From NCBI RefSeq assembly GCF_014652535.1, contig NZ_BMYZ01000001.1:992001-1056000 (forward strand): 64,000 bases of DNA. The letters are read 5' to 3'. Numbering within the stretch: position 1 is the stretch's first letter; every line of letters begins with the position of its first letter. A program made the position numbers and the translations under genes. The notes below the pieces were generated by a model. That model was not told the DNA's origin. It saw nothing but the letters and a program-made list of their open reading frames with translations, and did not search any database. Below are positions 1 through 8,129 of this stretch, piece by piece. The DNA is from Cellvibrio zantedeschiae (GTDB taxonomy: Bacteria; Pseudomonadota; Gammaproteobacteria; Pseudomonadales; Cellvibrionaceae).

Positions 1-323
1 TAGTGCGTATGAACCCCGGCGCAGAAGGCGCACGCAATTACACGCAGTGCGATTCTTTATTAATTGGCGATAAATGCGGCGCACATACTTTCCCCTACAT
101 CGAAAGTAAAAACCCAACTGCCGTTATCGAACACGAAGCTACAACTTCAAAAGTGAGCGACGATCAATTATTCCTCTGCCAACAACGCGGATTAGATGCG
201 GAAAAAGCTGTGTCCATGATCGTGAATGGTTTCTGCCGCGAAGTGTTTAAAGAATTGCCAATGGAATTTGCGGTTGAAGCCGGAAAACTGTTGGAAGTGA
301 GTCTTGAGGGCTCGGTAGGTTAA
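1..323 (+). CDS. sufB: SufB, Fe-S scaffold subunit (3' end only)
   Basis: This is the C-terminal ~107 residues of SufB; the rest lies before the window. SufB is the core scaffold of the cytoplasmic SufBCD complex, on which Fe-S clusters are built with sulfur from SufS/SufE. The visible part has the family's conserved C-terminal stretch with [15 protein letters not shown] and [14 protein letters not shown] near its start, then the helical EHEATTSK and QQRGLD segments shared with SufD. The frame is open to the left edge and ends with TAA at 321-323. The GTG at position 3 is internal and not a start. sufC follows only after an unusual 419-base gap. Confidence 0.95.
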   Translation, partial: VRMNPGAEGARNYTQCDSLLIGDKCGAHTFPYIESKNPTAVIEHEATTSKVSDDQLFLCQQRGLDAEKAVSMIVNGFCREVFKELPMEFAVEAGKLLEVSLEGSVG

Positions 324-385
324 CGATTTCGTTTAATACACCAACATCTCGTGCGAGCTCCCCGAGCATTGCAGAAAAGTTGGTG

Positions 386-665
386 TAAAACAAACAGGAT
401 GTTTGTTTTAGTGACGATGCGACATGGATGTCGCACCGGAACGACAGCAAGTTTTCGAAACGCGCACGACTGCATGGATGCAGGAGGTAGAGCAACGCAG
501 GAGCAGTTGCCGGGGATCAGGAGTGAGACGAGTCGCCTTTCTTTTGGTTCCTTTTGTTCATGAAAGCCATCCTTGGCTTTCACCCCGCTGGGGCAGCTTC
601 GCTGTGCAAAATTGCTCTCCTGCAATTTTGTGGACAAGCAACGAAAAGTGACTCGCCAGCAGGCG
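386..665. repeat. Hairpin array with GGA loops between sufB and sufC
   Basis: The 419 bases between sufB and sufC carry a chain of short inverted repeats. On the + strand: 386-410 (perfect 11-bp arms around GGA), 418-435 (7-bp arms around TGGA), 470-483 (CTGCA around TGGA) and 492-510 (GCAAC-GC around AGGA). On the - strand the loops read AGGA at 561-582 (9-bp arms) and AGGAGA at 607-630 (9-bp arms). Smaller hairpins lie at 451-461, 583-593 and 595-603. Flanks near 526-559 and 632-656 are imperfect inverted copies of each other (a GAGTCGCCTTTC-like motif against GAAAAGTGACTCGCC). No ORF here looks genuine. The mosaic looks like an intergenic repeat element that has entered the suf operon. The GGA loops resemble CsrA/RsmA binding hairpins, which is inference. 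Confidence 0.8.
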
Positions 666-742
666 AAATGAATTTTGAAGTAAAAGCTGGGCTTTTCTCA
701 GCTTAATGAAACTGATTTGAAAATTATCGGATTAAAAACTTT

Positions 743-1492
743 ATGTTACGCATTACTGATTTGTTCGCCAAAGTGGAAGAAAAAGACATCCTGAAAGGTT
801 TGAATCTCACTATTAATCCCGGTGAAGTTCACGCCATTATGGGCCCCAATGGTGCGGGTAAAAGTACCCTCGGTAATGTACTCTCTGGTCGCGAAGGTTA
901 TGAAGTCACCGGAGGCGCAGTTGAGTTTAACGGTAAAGATTTATTCGAACTAGAAATTGAAGAGCGCGCTCGCGAAGGTTTGTTTTTAGCATTCCAATAT
1001 CCAGTAGAAATTCCCGGCGTAAGTAACATGGAATTCTTAAAAGCCTCGGTTGACGCAAAGCGCAAGCACCAAGGCCAACCAGAATTATCCGCTGTCGAAT
1101 TTATGAAACTCGCACGCGAAACCAGCAAGCGTGTAAGTCTCGATGCTGCCTTTTTAAAGCGCGGTGTAAACGAAGGTTTCTCCGGCGGTGAAAAGAAACG
1201 TAACGAAATTATGCAAATGATGTTGCTTGAGCCAAAACTTTGCATCCTCGACGAAACTGACTCGGGTTTGGATATTGATGCGCTGCAAGTTGTGGCTAAC
1301 GGCGTTAACGAAATGCGCTCACCCGATCGCAGTTTTATTGTAGTAACTCACTATCAACGTCTGCTCGACTACATTGTTCCAGATTACGTTCATGTGCTTG
1401 CTAATGGCCGCATCGTAAAAACCGGCGGCAAAGAGTTGGCCTTAGAGTTGGAAGAAAAAGGTTACGCATGGCTTGAAGAAGAGGCTGTGTAA
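743..1492 (+). CDS. sufC: SufC, ABC-type ATPase of Fe-S assembly
   Basis: Cytoplasmic ATPase that binds SufB and SufD and drives the conformational change needed to assemble Fe-S clusters. It does not act as a transporter. The 249 residues match the usual family length. Walker A GPNGAGKST is at residues 34-42, the ABC signature SGGEKKRNE near 150, and Walker B CILDETDSGLD near 167. The ATG at 743 gives the standard start (MLRITDL); its ribosome site is weak. sufD begins 3 bases after the stop, so the two are surely cotranscribed. The non-coding hairpin array sits directly upstream. Confidence 0.97.
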   Translation: MLRITDLFAKVEEKDILKGLNLTINPGEVHAIMGPNGAGKSTLGNVLSGREGYEVTGGAVEFNGKDLFELEIEERAREGLFLAFQYPVEIPGVSNMEFLKASVDAKRKHQGQPELSAVEFMKLARETSKRVSLDAAFLKRGVNEGFSGGEKKRNEIMQMMLLEPKLCILDETDSGLDIDALQVVANGVNEMRSPDRSFIVVTHYQRLLDYIVPDYVHVLANGRIVKTGGKELALELEEKGYAWLEEEAV

Positions 1493-1495
1493 TTA

Positions 1496-2797
1496 ATGAG
1501 TGATTTTCAACAACAAGCTTTAAAACTCGCCGCGCAGCAACAAAGCCCTACGTGGTTGGGTGATTTGCGTGCGCAAGCTGCCAACGATTGGTTTAACGTC
1601 AAATGGCCAACGCGCAAAACCGAGCACTGGAAATACACATCACTTGCGTCATTGCAAAAAAATATCCCAAATACTTGGGCGACTACATCTGTATCTGCAG
1701 ATCTAGCATTAGAATTTATTGCGGTAGATGCTATTCGCTTGGTATTTGTTAACGGTGTATTTGATCAAGCGAGTTCAACTGCATTGCAGGCTGAGGTTGT
1801 GCGTTTCTCACAAGCAAATGATGCGCAACAAAAATTAATTGTCCTGCATCTTGGTAAGGTTGTTGAAGGTCCGCAGCATTTATTTGCAACCTTGAATAAC
1901 GCCTGGGTGGATGATGGGATTTTAGTACATGTTGCGCGCAACCAAACCATAACCAAGCCAATTTATATCGTTCAAGTTTCCACGCCAGAAGCGCAAGCTG
2001 TATCTGTTAATCAGCGTGTATTGGTTGTGCTGGAAGATTCCGCGCAAGCAGAAGTCATTGAACACTATATTTCTACAAGCGAAGCCCAAAACAGTTTTGT
2101 TAATTCATTGACTGAAATTGTCGTTGGCGATAATGCGCAGCTGCAGCATTACCGTTTAAATCTTGAAGAAGAAAATATCCAACACATTGGCGCAGTACAT
2201 GTGAATTTACTACGCAACGCGCGCTTGCGCGGCTTTACGCTGGCAATGGGCAGTAAGTTGAAGCGCATTGATTACCAAATTAATCATCGCGGGCAGGGTG
2301 CTGAATTAAATCTGCAGGGTGTTTATTTGCCACGAAATAACCAAATGGTGGATTATCACAGTAATGTTCAGCATTGGGTTCCGCACTGTACAACTAGCGA
2401 AGTGTTTCGTGGCATTATCGCCGATTCTGCGCAAGCTGTGTTTAATGGTCGCATTTATATCCACAAAGATGCGCAAAAAACGCTGGCAGAATTGAGCAAC
2501 AAAAATTTGCTCACATCTAACAAAGCTGAAATCAATACCAAGCCTGAATTAGAAATTTATGCGGACGATGTGAAGTGCGCACACGGAGCAACAGTTAGTC
2601 AATTAAATGCAACTGCGCTTTATTATTTGCAAAGCCGTGGTGTATCGCGCACAGAAGCTGAAGTCATGATGAGTTTCGGTTTTATCAACGAGCTTTTGGA
2701 GCAAATTCCAGAAGTCGCGGTGCACGATTATTTGTTTCCACGATTGGCCGCGCTTTTTGGTCGCGATCAAGCGTTATTTACTGTGGCAGATGAGTAA
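1496..2797 (+). CDS. sufD: SufD, Fe-S assembly complex subunit
   Basis: Third subunit of the SufBC2D complex, needed for iron entry to the scaffold in the cytoplasm. The 433-residue protein has the short helical N-terminal region (WFNVKWPTRKTEHWKYTSL, the typical RKTEHWKYT motif), the long parallel beta-helix core and the C-terminal SufBD signature (ADDVKCAHGATVSQLN, near residue 357, including the conserved Cys-Ala-His). It lies 3 bases after sufC, and its stop overlaps the ATG of sufS by one base (TAATG), so translation is probably coupled. Nothing about it is unusual. Confidence 0.96.
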   Translation: MSDFQQQALKLAAQQQSPTWLGDLRAQAANDWFNVKWPTRKTEHWKYTSLASLQKNIPNTWATTSVSADLALEFIAVDAIRLVFVNGVFDQASSTALQAEVVRFSQANDAQQKLIVLHLGKVVEGPQHLFATLNNAWVDDGILVHVARNQTITKPIYIVQVSTPEAQAVSVNQRVLVVLEDSAQAEVIEHYISTSEAQNSFVNSLTEIVVGDNAQLQHYRLNLEEENIQHIGAVHVNLLRNARLRGFTLAMGSKLKRIDYQINHRGQGAELNLQGVYLPRNNQMVDYHSNVQHWVPHCTTSEVFRGIIADSAQAVFNGRIYIHKDAQKTLAELSNKNLLTSNKAEINTKPELEIYADDVKCAHGATVSQLNATALYYLQSRGVSRTEAEVMMSFGFINELLEQIPEVAVHDYLFPRLAALFGRDQALFTVADE

Positions 2798-4020
2798 TGT
2801 CGTCATTTGATGTAGAACGAGTGCGCGCTGACTTTCCTATCCTTCATCAAGAAGTAAATGGGCAGCCGTTGGTGTACTTGGATAACGCTGCAACCACGCA
2901 AAAGCCAAATGCGGTTATTGATGCAATTAGTGATTATTACCGCACTGACAACAGCAATGTGCATCGCGGTGCACATGCGTTAGCAGATCGTGCAACCGTA
3001 AAGTTTGAAGCGGCGCGCACCAAGGTTGCAGAATTTATTAATGCGCCTGAAGCCAAACAAATTATTTGGACGCGGGGCACCACTGAAAGCATTAACTTGG
3101 TGGCGGCGAGCTGGGGCAAAACGAATTTAAAAGCTGGCGACCGAGTTTTGGTGTCGGCTATGGAGCACCACTCCAATATTGTTCCCTGGCAATTAGTTGC
3201 GCAGGCCACTGGTGCAAGTGTTGAAGCCATTCCGGTAGATGCAACCGGCACTATTGATATGGACGCATTTGCCTCCATGTTAAATGCTAATGTAAAAATG
3301 GTTTCCGTTGGTCATGTATCTAATGCGATGGGAACCATAAATCCCATCGAAAAAATGATTGCAGCTGCTCATGCAATCGGCGCAAAAGTGTTGATCGATG
3401 GCGCACAAGCAGTTAGCCATTGGGCGGTTGATGTCCAAAAACTCGATTGCGATTTTTACGTGTTTTCAGCACACAAATTATTTGGCCCAACTGGTTTGGG
3501 TGTGCTCTATGGTAAACGCGAAATTCTAGACGCTATGCCGCCTTATCAAGGTGGCGGCGAGATGATTGAAACCGTGAGTTTTGCCGGCACAACTTTCAAT
3601 CAGTTGCCTTACAAATTTGAAGCGGGCACGCCGGATATCGCAGGTGTTATTGGTTTTGGCGCGGCGATTGATTATTTAAATAATCTGGATCGCGAAGCCG
3701 CATCTGCCCATGAGCAAGCTTTGCTGGCTTATGCAGAAGAAAAAGCGCGTGCGACAGATGACATTGAATTGATTGGCACCTCGGCAAATAAAACCAGCGT
3801 AATGAGTTTTATGTTGCGCGGGGCACATCCTGCCGATGTTGGTGTCTTATTAGATAAACAGGGCGTTGCAGTGCGCACGGGAAATCACTGCGCGCAACCG
3901 ATTATGGATCAGTTCGAAATTCCGGGAACTGTGCGAGCGAGTTTTAGTTTTTATAATACCTTTGCTGAAGTGGATCGCTTATTTGCGGCCATCGAAAAAG
4001 CAAAAATGTTTTTGTTGTAA
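2797..4020 (+). CDS. sufS: SufS, cysteine desulfurase
   Basis: PLP-dependent group II cysteine desulfurase. It converts L-cysteine to L-alanine and leaves a persulfide on its active cysteine for transfer to SufE. The 407 residues carry the PLP lysine in SAHKLFGPTG (K227), the EHHSN motif near 124 and the catalytic cysteine in RTGNHCAQP (C365). The RxGxHCA form identifies the SufS rather than the IscS branch. The start ATG overlaps the sufD stop by one base. It is followed 56 bases later by the A-type carrier gene in the same operon. Confidence 0.97.
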   Translation: MSSFDVERVRADFPILHQEVNGQPLVYLDNAATTQKPNAVIDAISDYYRTDNSNVHRGAHALADRATVKFEAARTKVAEFINAPEAKQIIWTRGTTESINLVAASWGKTNLKAGDRVLVSAMEHHSNIVPWQLVAQATGASVEAIPVDATGTIDMDAFASMLNANVKMVSVGHVSNAMGTINPIEKMIAAAHAIGAKVLIDGAQAVSHWAVDVQKLDCDFYVFSAHKLFGPTGLGVLYGKREILDAMPPYQGGGEMIETVSFAGTTFNQLPYKFEAGTPDIAGVIGFGAAIDYLNNLDREAASAHEQALLAYAEEKARATDDIELIGTSANKTSVMSFMLRGAHPADVGVLLDKQGVAVRTGNHCAQPIMDQFEIPGTVRASFSFYNTFAEVDRLFAAIEKAKMFLL

Positions 4021-4076
4021 TGTCATCGCCAGCGTCTTGCTGGTGAATTGCATATTGGTAAATTAAGAGGTGCATC

Positions 4077-4439
4077 ATGGGCGTAGAAACCTTTAATCCA
4101 CAACAGGAATCAGTTGTGGTGACCGCTGCGGCAGCTGCGCATTTTAAGCGTCAGCTCACGAATCATGTGGATGCAAAAGCAGTGCGCCTAAGTGTTAAGC
4201 AAAGCGGCTGCACAGGTTGGATGTATGTTGTCGATTTGGTGCCAGAAGGCAAAGCCGATGATTTACATTTGGCGCTAGGCGAGGGTGCTGAACTCCTGAT
4301 TGATCCTGCTGCTTTGCCTGTAGTGAGCGGAACAGAAATTGACTACGTCACCGAAGGTGTAAATCGCCAATTGAAATTCAACAATCCGCGTGTAAAAGAT
4401 TATTGCGGTTGTGGTGAAAGCTTTAGCGTCGCCAACTAA
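4077..4439 (+). CDS. sufA: SufA/IscA-type Fe-S carrier protein
   Basis: A-type carrier of the HesB/IscA family, about 120 residues. It accepts Fe-S clusters from SufBCD and passes them to apo-proteins. The three conserved cysteines are present: one in KQSGCTGW near residue 44 and two in the C-terminal DYCGCGESF. A good ribosome site (AAGAGGTG) lies 5 bases before the ATG at 4077. The position between sufS and sufT in the suf operon supports calling it SufA; by sequence alone it could also be named IscA-like. Confidence 0.88.
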   Translation: MGVETFNPQQESVVVTAAAAAHFKRQLTNHVDAKAVRLSVKQSGCTGWMYVVDLVPEGKADDLHLALGEGAELLIDPAALPVVSGTEIDYVTEGVNRQLKFNNPRVKDYCGCGESFSVAN

Positions 4440-4468
4440 GTTTACGATTTAATTATTCTGGATTTGTT

Positions 4469-5005
4469 ATGTCTGAAAGACGCATGGTGGTTGCGCTGGC
4501 CGATTGTCCGGCACGTCGGGTTCCGGACGGTACGCCCATCACCATTCCGCAAGATACCTTCGTGACCATCACCCAGGCCTTGGGCGGCAATTACACGGTG
4601 ACCTACCACGGCCAAATGGTGCGCGTGGATGGCACTGATGCTGACAAACTTGGACTTGAAGCTGATACCTTGAGCTTTCCCGAGCCGACCGATGAGCAGA
4701 TTCATGAGGATCAGGTTTGGCAGGCACTAGGTAGCGTTTTCGATCCTGAAATTCCCGTGGACTTGGTTAATCTTGGTCTGATCTACGGTGTTAAGGTCGA
4801 TCAAGCTGAAAAGCGTGTCGATATCCGTATGACCCTGACTGCGCCCGCTTGCGGAATGGGGCCGGTATTAGTGGGTGATGTGGAATATCGCGTTCGCAAG
4901 GTGCCTAATGTCAAATCGGTTAAGGTGGAGTTGGTGTTCGATCCACCTTGGGCGCGCCATATGATGAGCGAAGAGGCTCAACTCGAAACCGGTATGTTTT
5001 TCTAG
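4469..5005 (+). CDS. sufT: SufT, DUF59/MIP18-family Fe-S maturation factor
   Basis: A 178-residue protein whose second half (from about residue 85) is a MIP18/DUF59 domain: DPEIPVDLVNLGLIYGVKV, then the TAPACGMGPVL motif with the conserved cysteine. SufT proteins help mature Fe-S enzymes, and the longer form with an N-terminal extension is the type found inside suf operons. The N-terminal ~80 residues (MSERRMVVALADCPARRVPDG) are typical of that form. It lies 29 bases after sufA and 66 bases before sufE. Confidence 0.88.
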   Translation: MSERRMVVALADCPARRVPDGTPITIPQDTFVTITQALGGNYTVTYHGQMVRVDGTDADKLGLEADTLSFPEPTDEQIHEDQVWQALGSVFDPEIPVDLVNLGLIYGVKVDQAEKRVDIRMTLTAPACGMGPVLVGDVEYRVRKVPNVKSVKVELVFDPPWARHMMSEEAQLETGMFF

Positions 5006-5071
5006 CAATCAGGCAGGCATAATGCCGCCCGCAACGAAATTCGCCTTGTTTAACCTCGGAAAAAATCCCCA

Positions 5072-5491
5072 ATGACCCAGTTTGGTATAGATGTCAGCGC
5101 CGAAGATATAGTCGATACCCTCGGCTTTTTTGACTCTTGGGAAGATAGATACAAATATATTATCGACTTGGGTAAAGAGTTGCCCCCCATGGATGAGAGC
5201 CTGCGTACCGATGATCACATAGTGCGTGGCTGCCAAAGTCAGGTATGGTTGGTGGATGAAGTTCGCGACAATCGTCTGTTTTTTCAGGCTGACAGCGATG
5301 CTTTTATCGTAAAAGGCTTGCTAGGCGTGGTTCTCGCGGCCTACAACGGTAAGACGGCAGCCGAGATTTTAGCGGTCGATGTAGAGGCTTATTTTGCGAG
5401 CCTCGATCTTATGCAACACCTCAGTTCCACCCGCGGCAACGGCCTCAAAGCAATGGTGAAACGGATTCAAGATACCGCTGCAAGTCTTTAA
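5072..5491 (+). CDS. sufE: SufE, sulfur acceptor for SufS
   Basis: Partner of SufS: it takes the persulfide from SufS on its own cysteine and delivers sulfur to SufB. The 139-residue product has the family fold signature (WEDRYKYIIDLGKELPP near residue 23) and the active cysteine in IVRGCQSQVWL near residue 53. It is the last suf gene. About 44 bases downstream is a strong hairpin (5535-5558) that may end the operon. The 66-base spacing after sufT suggests the same transcript. Confidence 0.95.
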   Translation: MTQFGIDVSAEDIVDTLGFFDSWEDRYKYIIDLGKELPPMDESLRTDDHIVRGCQSQVWLVDEVRDNRLFFQADSDAFIVKGLLGVVLAAYNGKTAAEILAVDVEAYFASLDLMQHLSSTRGNGLKAMVKRIQDTAASL

Positions 5492-5534
5492 TAATCTGTG
5501 ATTTTTTCCCTTTTGGTGCATATAAAATCCGGTC

Positions 5535-5560
5535 AAACCCGCGTATAATCGCGGGTTTTG
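5535..5560 (+). promoter_or_regulatory. Hairpin with TATAAT as its loop, between sufE and ndk
   Basis: A perfect 9-bp inverted repeat (AAACCCGCG at 5535-5543, CGCGGGTTT at 5550-5558) encloses exactly TATAAT at 5544-5549. As RNA this is a GC-rich stem followed by only a short run of U, so it could be a weak terminator for the suf operon. As DNA the loop is a consensus -10 box with a CGCGGG discriminator, so it could start the ndk transcript about 60 bases before that gene. A good -35 hexamer is not visible at 16-18 bp. Confidence 0.6.
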
Positions 5561-5621
5561 TATTTATGGGCTATGGGGCAAATTCTACCCAAGTCGTTTT
5601 GAGTTCATTTTGGAGATCCAC

Positions 5622-6047
5622 ATGGCAGTTGAACAAACTCTTTCCATCATCAAACCAGATGCCGTTAGCAGAAATTTGATTGGCGAAATCGTCAGCCGTT
5701 TTGAGAAAGCGGGTTTAACAATTGCCGCCCAACGCATGGTGCAATTGAGTCGTGCCCAAGCAGAAGGTTTTTACGCAGAACACAAAGGCCGTCCATTTTT
5801 TGATGGTCTGGTTGAATTTATGGTTTCTGGTCCAGTCGTAGTACAAGTTTTGTCGGGCGAAAACGCCATTCTGGCAAACCGCGAATTGATGGGCGCAACT
5901 AACCCAGCCAACGCCGCTCCTGGAACCATTCGCAAAGATTTTGCTGAAGCGGTGGATCGCAATTGCGTTCACGGTTCAGATTCACCTGCATCTGCTGCGC
6001 GTGAAATTGCTTATTTTTTTGCATCTTCTGATGTGATTGTTCGTTAA
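5622..6047 (+). CDS. ndk: Nucleoside diphosphate kinase
   Basis: Transfers the gamma-phosphate of ATP to nucleoside diphosphates through a phosphohistidine, balancing NTP and dNTP pools in the cytoplasm. The 141-residue form starting at ATG 5622 ([15 protein letters not shown]) has the standard family length. The upstream in-frame TTG at 5610 would add four residues and is less likely, because the ribosome site TGGAGA (5610-5615) sits properly before 5622. The active histidine is in NCVHGSDS near residue 117. rlmN follows after 30 bases. Confidence 0.96.
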   Translation: MAVEQTLSIIKPDAVSRNLIGEIVSRFEKAGLTIAAQRMVQLSRAQAEGFYAEHKGRPFFDGLVEFMVSGPVVVQVLSGENAILANRELMGATNPANAAPGTIRKDFAEAVDRNCVHGSDSPASAAREIAYFFASSDVIVR

Positions 6048-6077
6048 TTATTTTTTAGTTTTTCAGTAGGAATTACC

Positions 6078-7292
6078 ATGGCCGAGCAAATTATCCCAAC
6101 TTCTGACACCGCACAGAATAGCGCTGCTGGTACTGAGGTTGCCGCTCTCGATGTTGCTGTCGCTGGGGGCTCGGCCAAGGTAAATCTATTGGGTTTGTCC
6201 GAAGAAAAATTAATCGCTTTTTTTGCCACTTTGGGCGAGCCAAAATTTCGCGCTGTGCAAGTTCTTAAATGGATTCACCAGTTAGGTGCGGATAATTTTG
6301 AAGACATGAGTAATGTCAGCAAAAGCTTGCGTGCTAAATTAAGTGAATGTGCCGAGATCCGCCCTCCTGAAGTTGTTAAGCAATTAGACTCCGCTGATGG
6401 CACACGCAAATTTTTGATTCGCGTTTCTGGCAACAACGTTGTTGAAACAGTGTTTATTCCGGATGGTGATCGCGGTACTTTGTGTGTGTCATCGCAAGTG
6501 GGTTGCTCATTGGATTGCAGTTTCTGTGCAACAGGAAAGCAAGGCTTTAATCGCGATTTAACTGCAGCCGAAATTATTGGCCAAGTATGGATTGCTGCAA
6601 AATCCTTTGGCCAATTGACCATGAATGGCCCGCGCACTGTTACCAATGTGGTGATGATGGGCATGGGCGAGCCGCTGCTAAATTTTGATAACGTTGTCGA
6701 TTCCATGAACCTTATGATGCACGACAATGCTTATGGTTTATCCAAGCGTCGTGTAACTTTAAGTACATCGGGCGTAGTACCGCAATTAGATCGCTTGAGC
6801 CAATTTACCGATGCGTGTTTGGCGATTTCGTTGCACGCGCCTAACGATGAATTGCGTAACGAGTTGGTGCCTATCAATCGTAAATATCCTATCGCCATGC
6901 TGCTGGATTCAGCGACGCGTTACATTAATGCTATGCCTGATACGCATCGCAAAATCACTATCGAATACACCTTGATTGATCAAGTAAATGATCGCCCGCA
7001 TCACGCGCACGAACTAGCTGTGCTTTTGCGTGATGTTCCCGTGAAAATAAATTTAATTCCGTTTAATCCATTTAATTTGTCCAACTACAAACGTGCTAGC
7101 AATAACGCGATTCGTAAGTTTCAGGATATTTTGATGGAAGCGGGTTACATCACCACAGTGCGCACCACGCGTGGTGATGACATAGATGCGGCTTGCGGTC
7201 AATTGGCCGGTAGTGTGAACGATATTACCAAGCGCAGTGAGCGCCACAAGGCGCGTTTTGAAGAAGCTCAGCCCGTAAAAATTATTGGATAG
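6078..7292 (+). CDS. rlmN: RlmN, dual-specificity 23S rRNA / tRNA C2-adenine methyltransferase
   Basis: Radical SAM enzyme that methylates C2 of A2503 in 23S rRNA and A37 of some tRNAs. The 404-residue protein has the [4Fe-4S] motif [19 protein letters not shown] near residue 141, the GMGEPLLN motif near 195 and the C-terminal conserved cysteine (AACGQL near 374) used in methyl transfer. It has an Ala/Ser-rich N-terminal lead of about 35 residues, a little longer than in enterobacteria. Ribosome site GTAGGAA precedes the ATG. The position between ndk and pilF is the usual gammaproteobacterial order. Confidence 0.96.
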   Translation: MAEQIIPTSDTAQNSAAGTEVAALDVAVAGGSAKVNLLGLSEEKLIAFFATLGEPKFRAVQVLKWIHQLGADNFEDMSNVSKSLRAKLSECAEIRPPEVVKQLDSADGTRKFLIRVSGNNVVETVFIPDGDRGTLCVSSQVGCSLDCSFCATGKQGFNRDLTAAEIIGQVWIAAKSFGQLTMNGPRTVTNVVMMGMGEPLLNFDNVVDSMNLMMHDNAYGLSKRRVTLSTSGVVPQLDRLSQFTDACLAISLHAPNDELRNELVPINRKYPIAMLLDSATRYINAMPDTHRKITIEYTLIDQVNDRPHHAHELAVLLRDVPVKINLIPFNPFNLSNYKRASNNAIRKFQDILMEAGYITTVRTTRGDDIDAACGQLAGSVNDITKRSERHKARFEEAQPVKIIG

Positions 7293-7327
7293 TAATGGGT
7301 AAAACTTAATACTTTCGGAGTAACACA

Positions 7328-8119
7328 ATGCAGAATAATAAGTTGTTGTTAGGTTTCAAAAGTGTATTGATTTGCGTATTAATGGGTATATTTCTGTTGG
7401 GCTGTGTGTCCGAGCAAACTGCAGGTAAAGAAAAAAAGGTTCCACAAGATAAAGGCAAGTCGCTTGAATTACATATTCAAATGGCGCTGGGATATGTAGA
7501 AAAGGGCAATCGGGAATCCGCTCGTCATCATTTGAGTAAAGCCTTCGAACTCGACAGCGATTCTGCAGCGGCCACAAACGCTATGGCGATGTTGTATCAG
7601 TTGGAAGGCGAACTTCCGCTCGCTGAAGAGCAATTTAAATTAGCAATTAAGCGCGATAAACATTTAACTGTCGCACACAACAACTACGGTATTTTTCTGT
7701 TTAACCAAAAGCGTTATCAGGAGGCCTTTACACAGTTTGAATTAGCTGCAGCAGATTTGGCTTATCTCAATCGTTCGCAAGCTTTAACAAACGTTGGGCG
7801 TGCAGCATTGAAATTAAATAACAAGGCTCGTGCGCAATCGGCATTTGAGCATGCCTGCATTTTGGATCGTAAAAATGCGGATGCATTTATTGAATTGGCG
7901 GATATTAATTTACAAAATCAGGAATACGCTGATGCCAAAAAAAATCTGGATATGTTCGTTTTTTTGGCCAACCATACAGCGCGCAGTTTAATGCTTGGAA
8001 TCCAGTTGGAAAGAGTCTTTGGCAATAAAGACAAAGAAGCAAGTCTGGCGCTGATTTTGAAAAATAATTTCCCATACTCCAAAGAATATTTGGAGTACAA
8101 ACAAAAGAATTTTAACTGA
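7328..8119 (+). CDS. pilF: PilF/PilW-type pilotin, type IV pilus assembly lipoprotein
   Basis: Outer-membrane lipoprotein with tetratricopeptide repeats that helps the PilQ secretin assemble in type IV pilus biogenesis. The signal peptide ends in the lipobox LLGC (cysteine near residue 26). TPR units run from about residue 48 to 220 (MALGYVEKGNRESARHHL, NAMAMLYQLEGELPLAEEQF, NNYGIFLFNQKRYQEAFTQF, ADINLQNQEYADAKKNL). Length (263) is normal. The location between rlmN and rodZ is conserved in many gammaproteobacteria and supports the call. No other pilus gene is in the window. Confidence 0.9.
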   Translation: MQNNKLLLGFKSVLICVLMGIFLLGCVSEQTAGKEKKVPQDKGKSLELHIQMALGYVEKGNRESARHHLSKAFELDSDSAAATNAMAMLYQLEGELPLAEEQFKLAIKRDKHLTVAHNNYGIFLFNQKRYQEAFTQFELAAADLAYLNRSQALTNVGRAALKLNNKARAQSAFEHACILDRKNADAFIELADINLQNQEYADAKKNLDMFVFLANHTARSLMLGIQLERVFGNKDKEASLALILKNNFPYSKEYLEYKQKNFN

Positions 8120-8129
8120 GGTTCCTCTT

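Noticed and set aside
320-651. Four short ORFs on both strands in the sufB-sufC gap
   Set aside because: They read through the hairpins, have no domain pattern or ribosome site, and change frame over the repeats. They are by-products of the repeat element.
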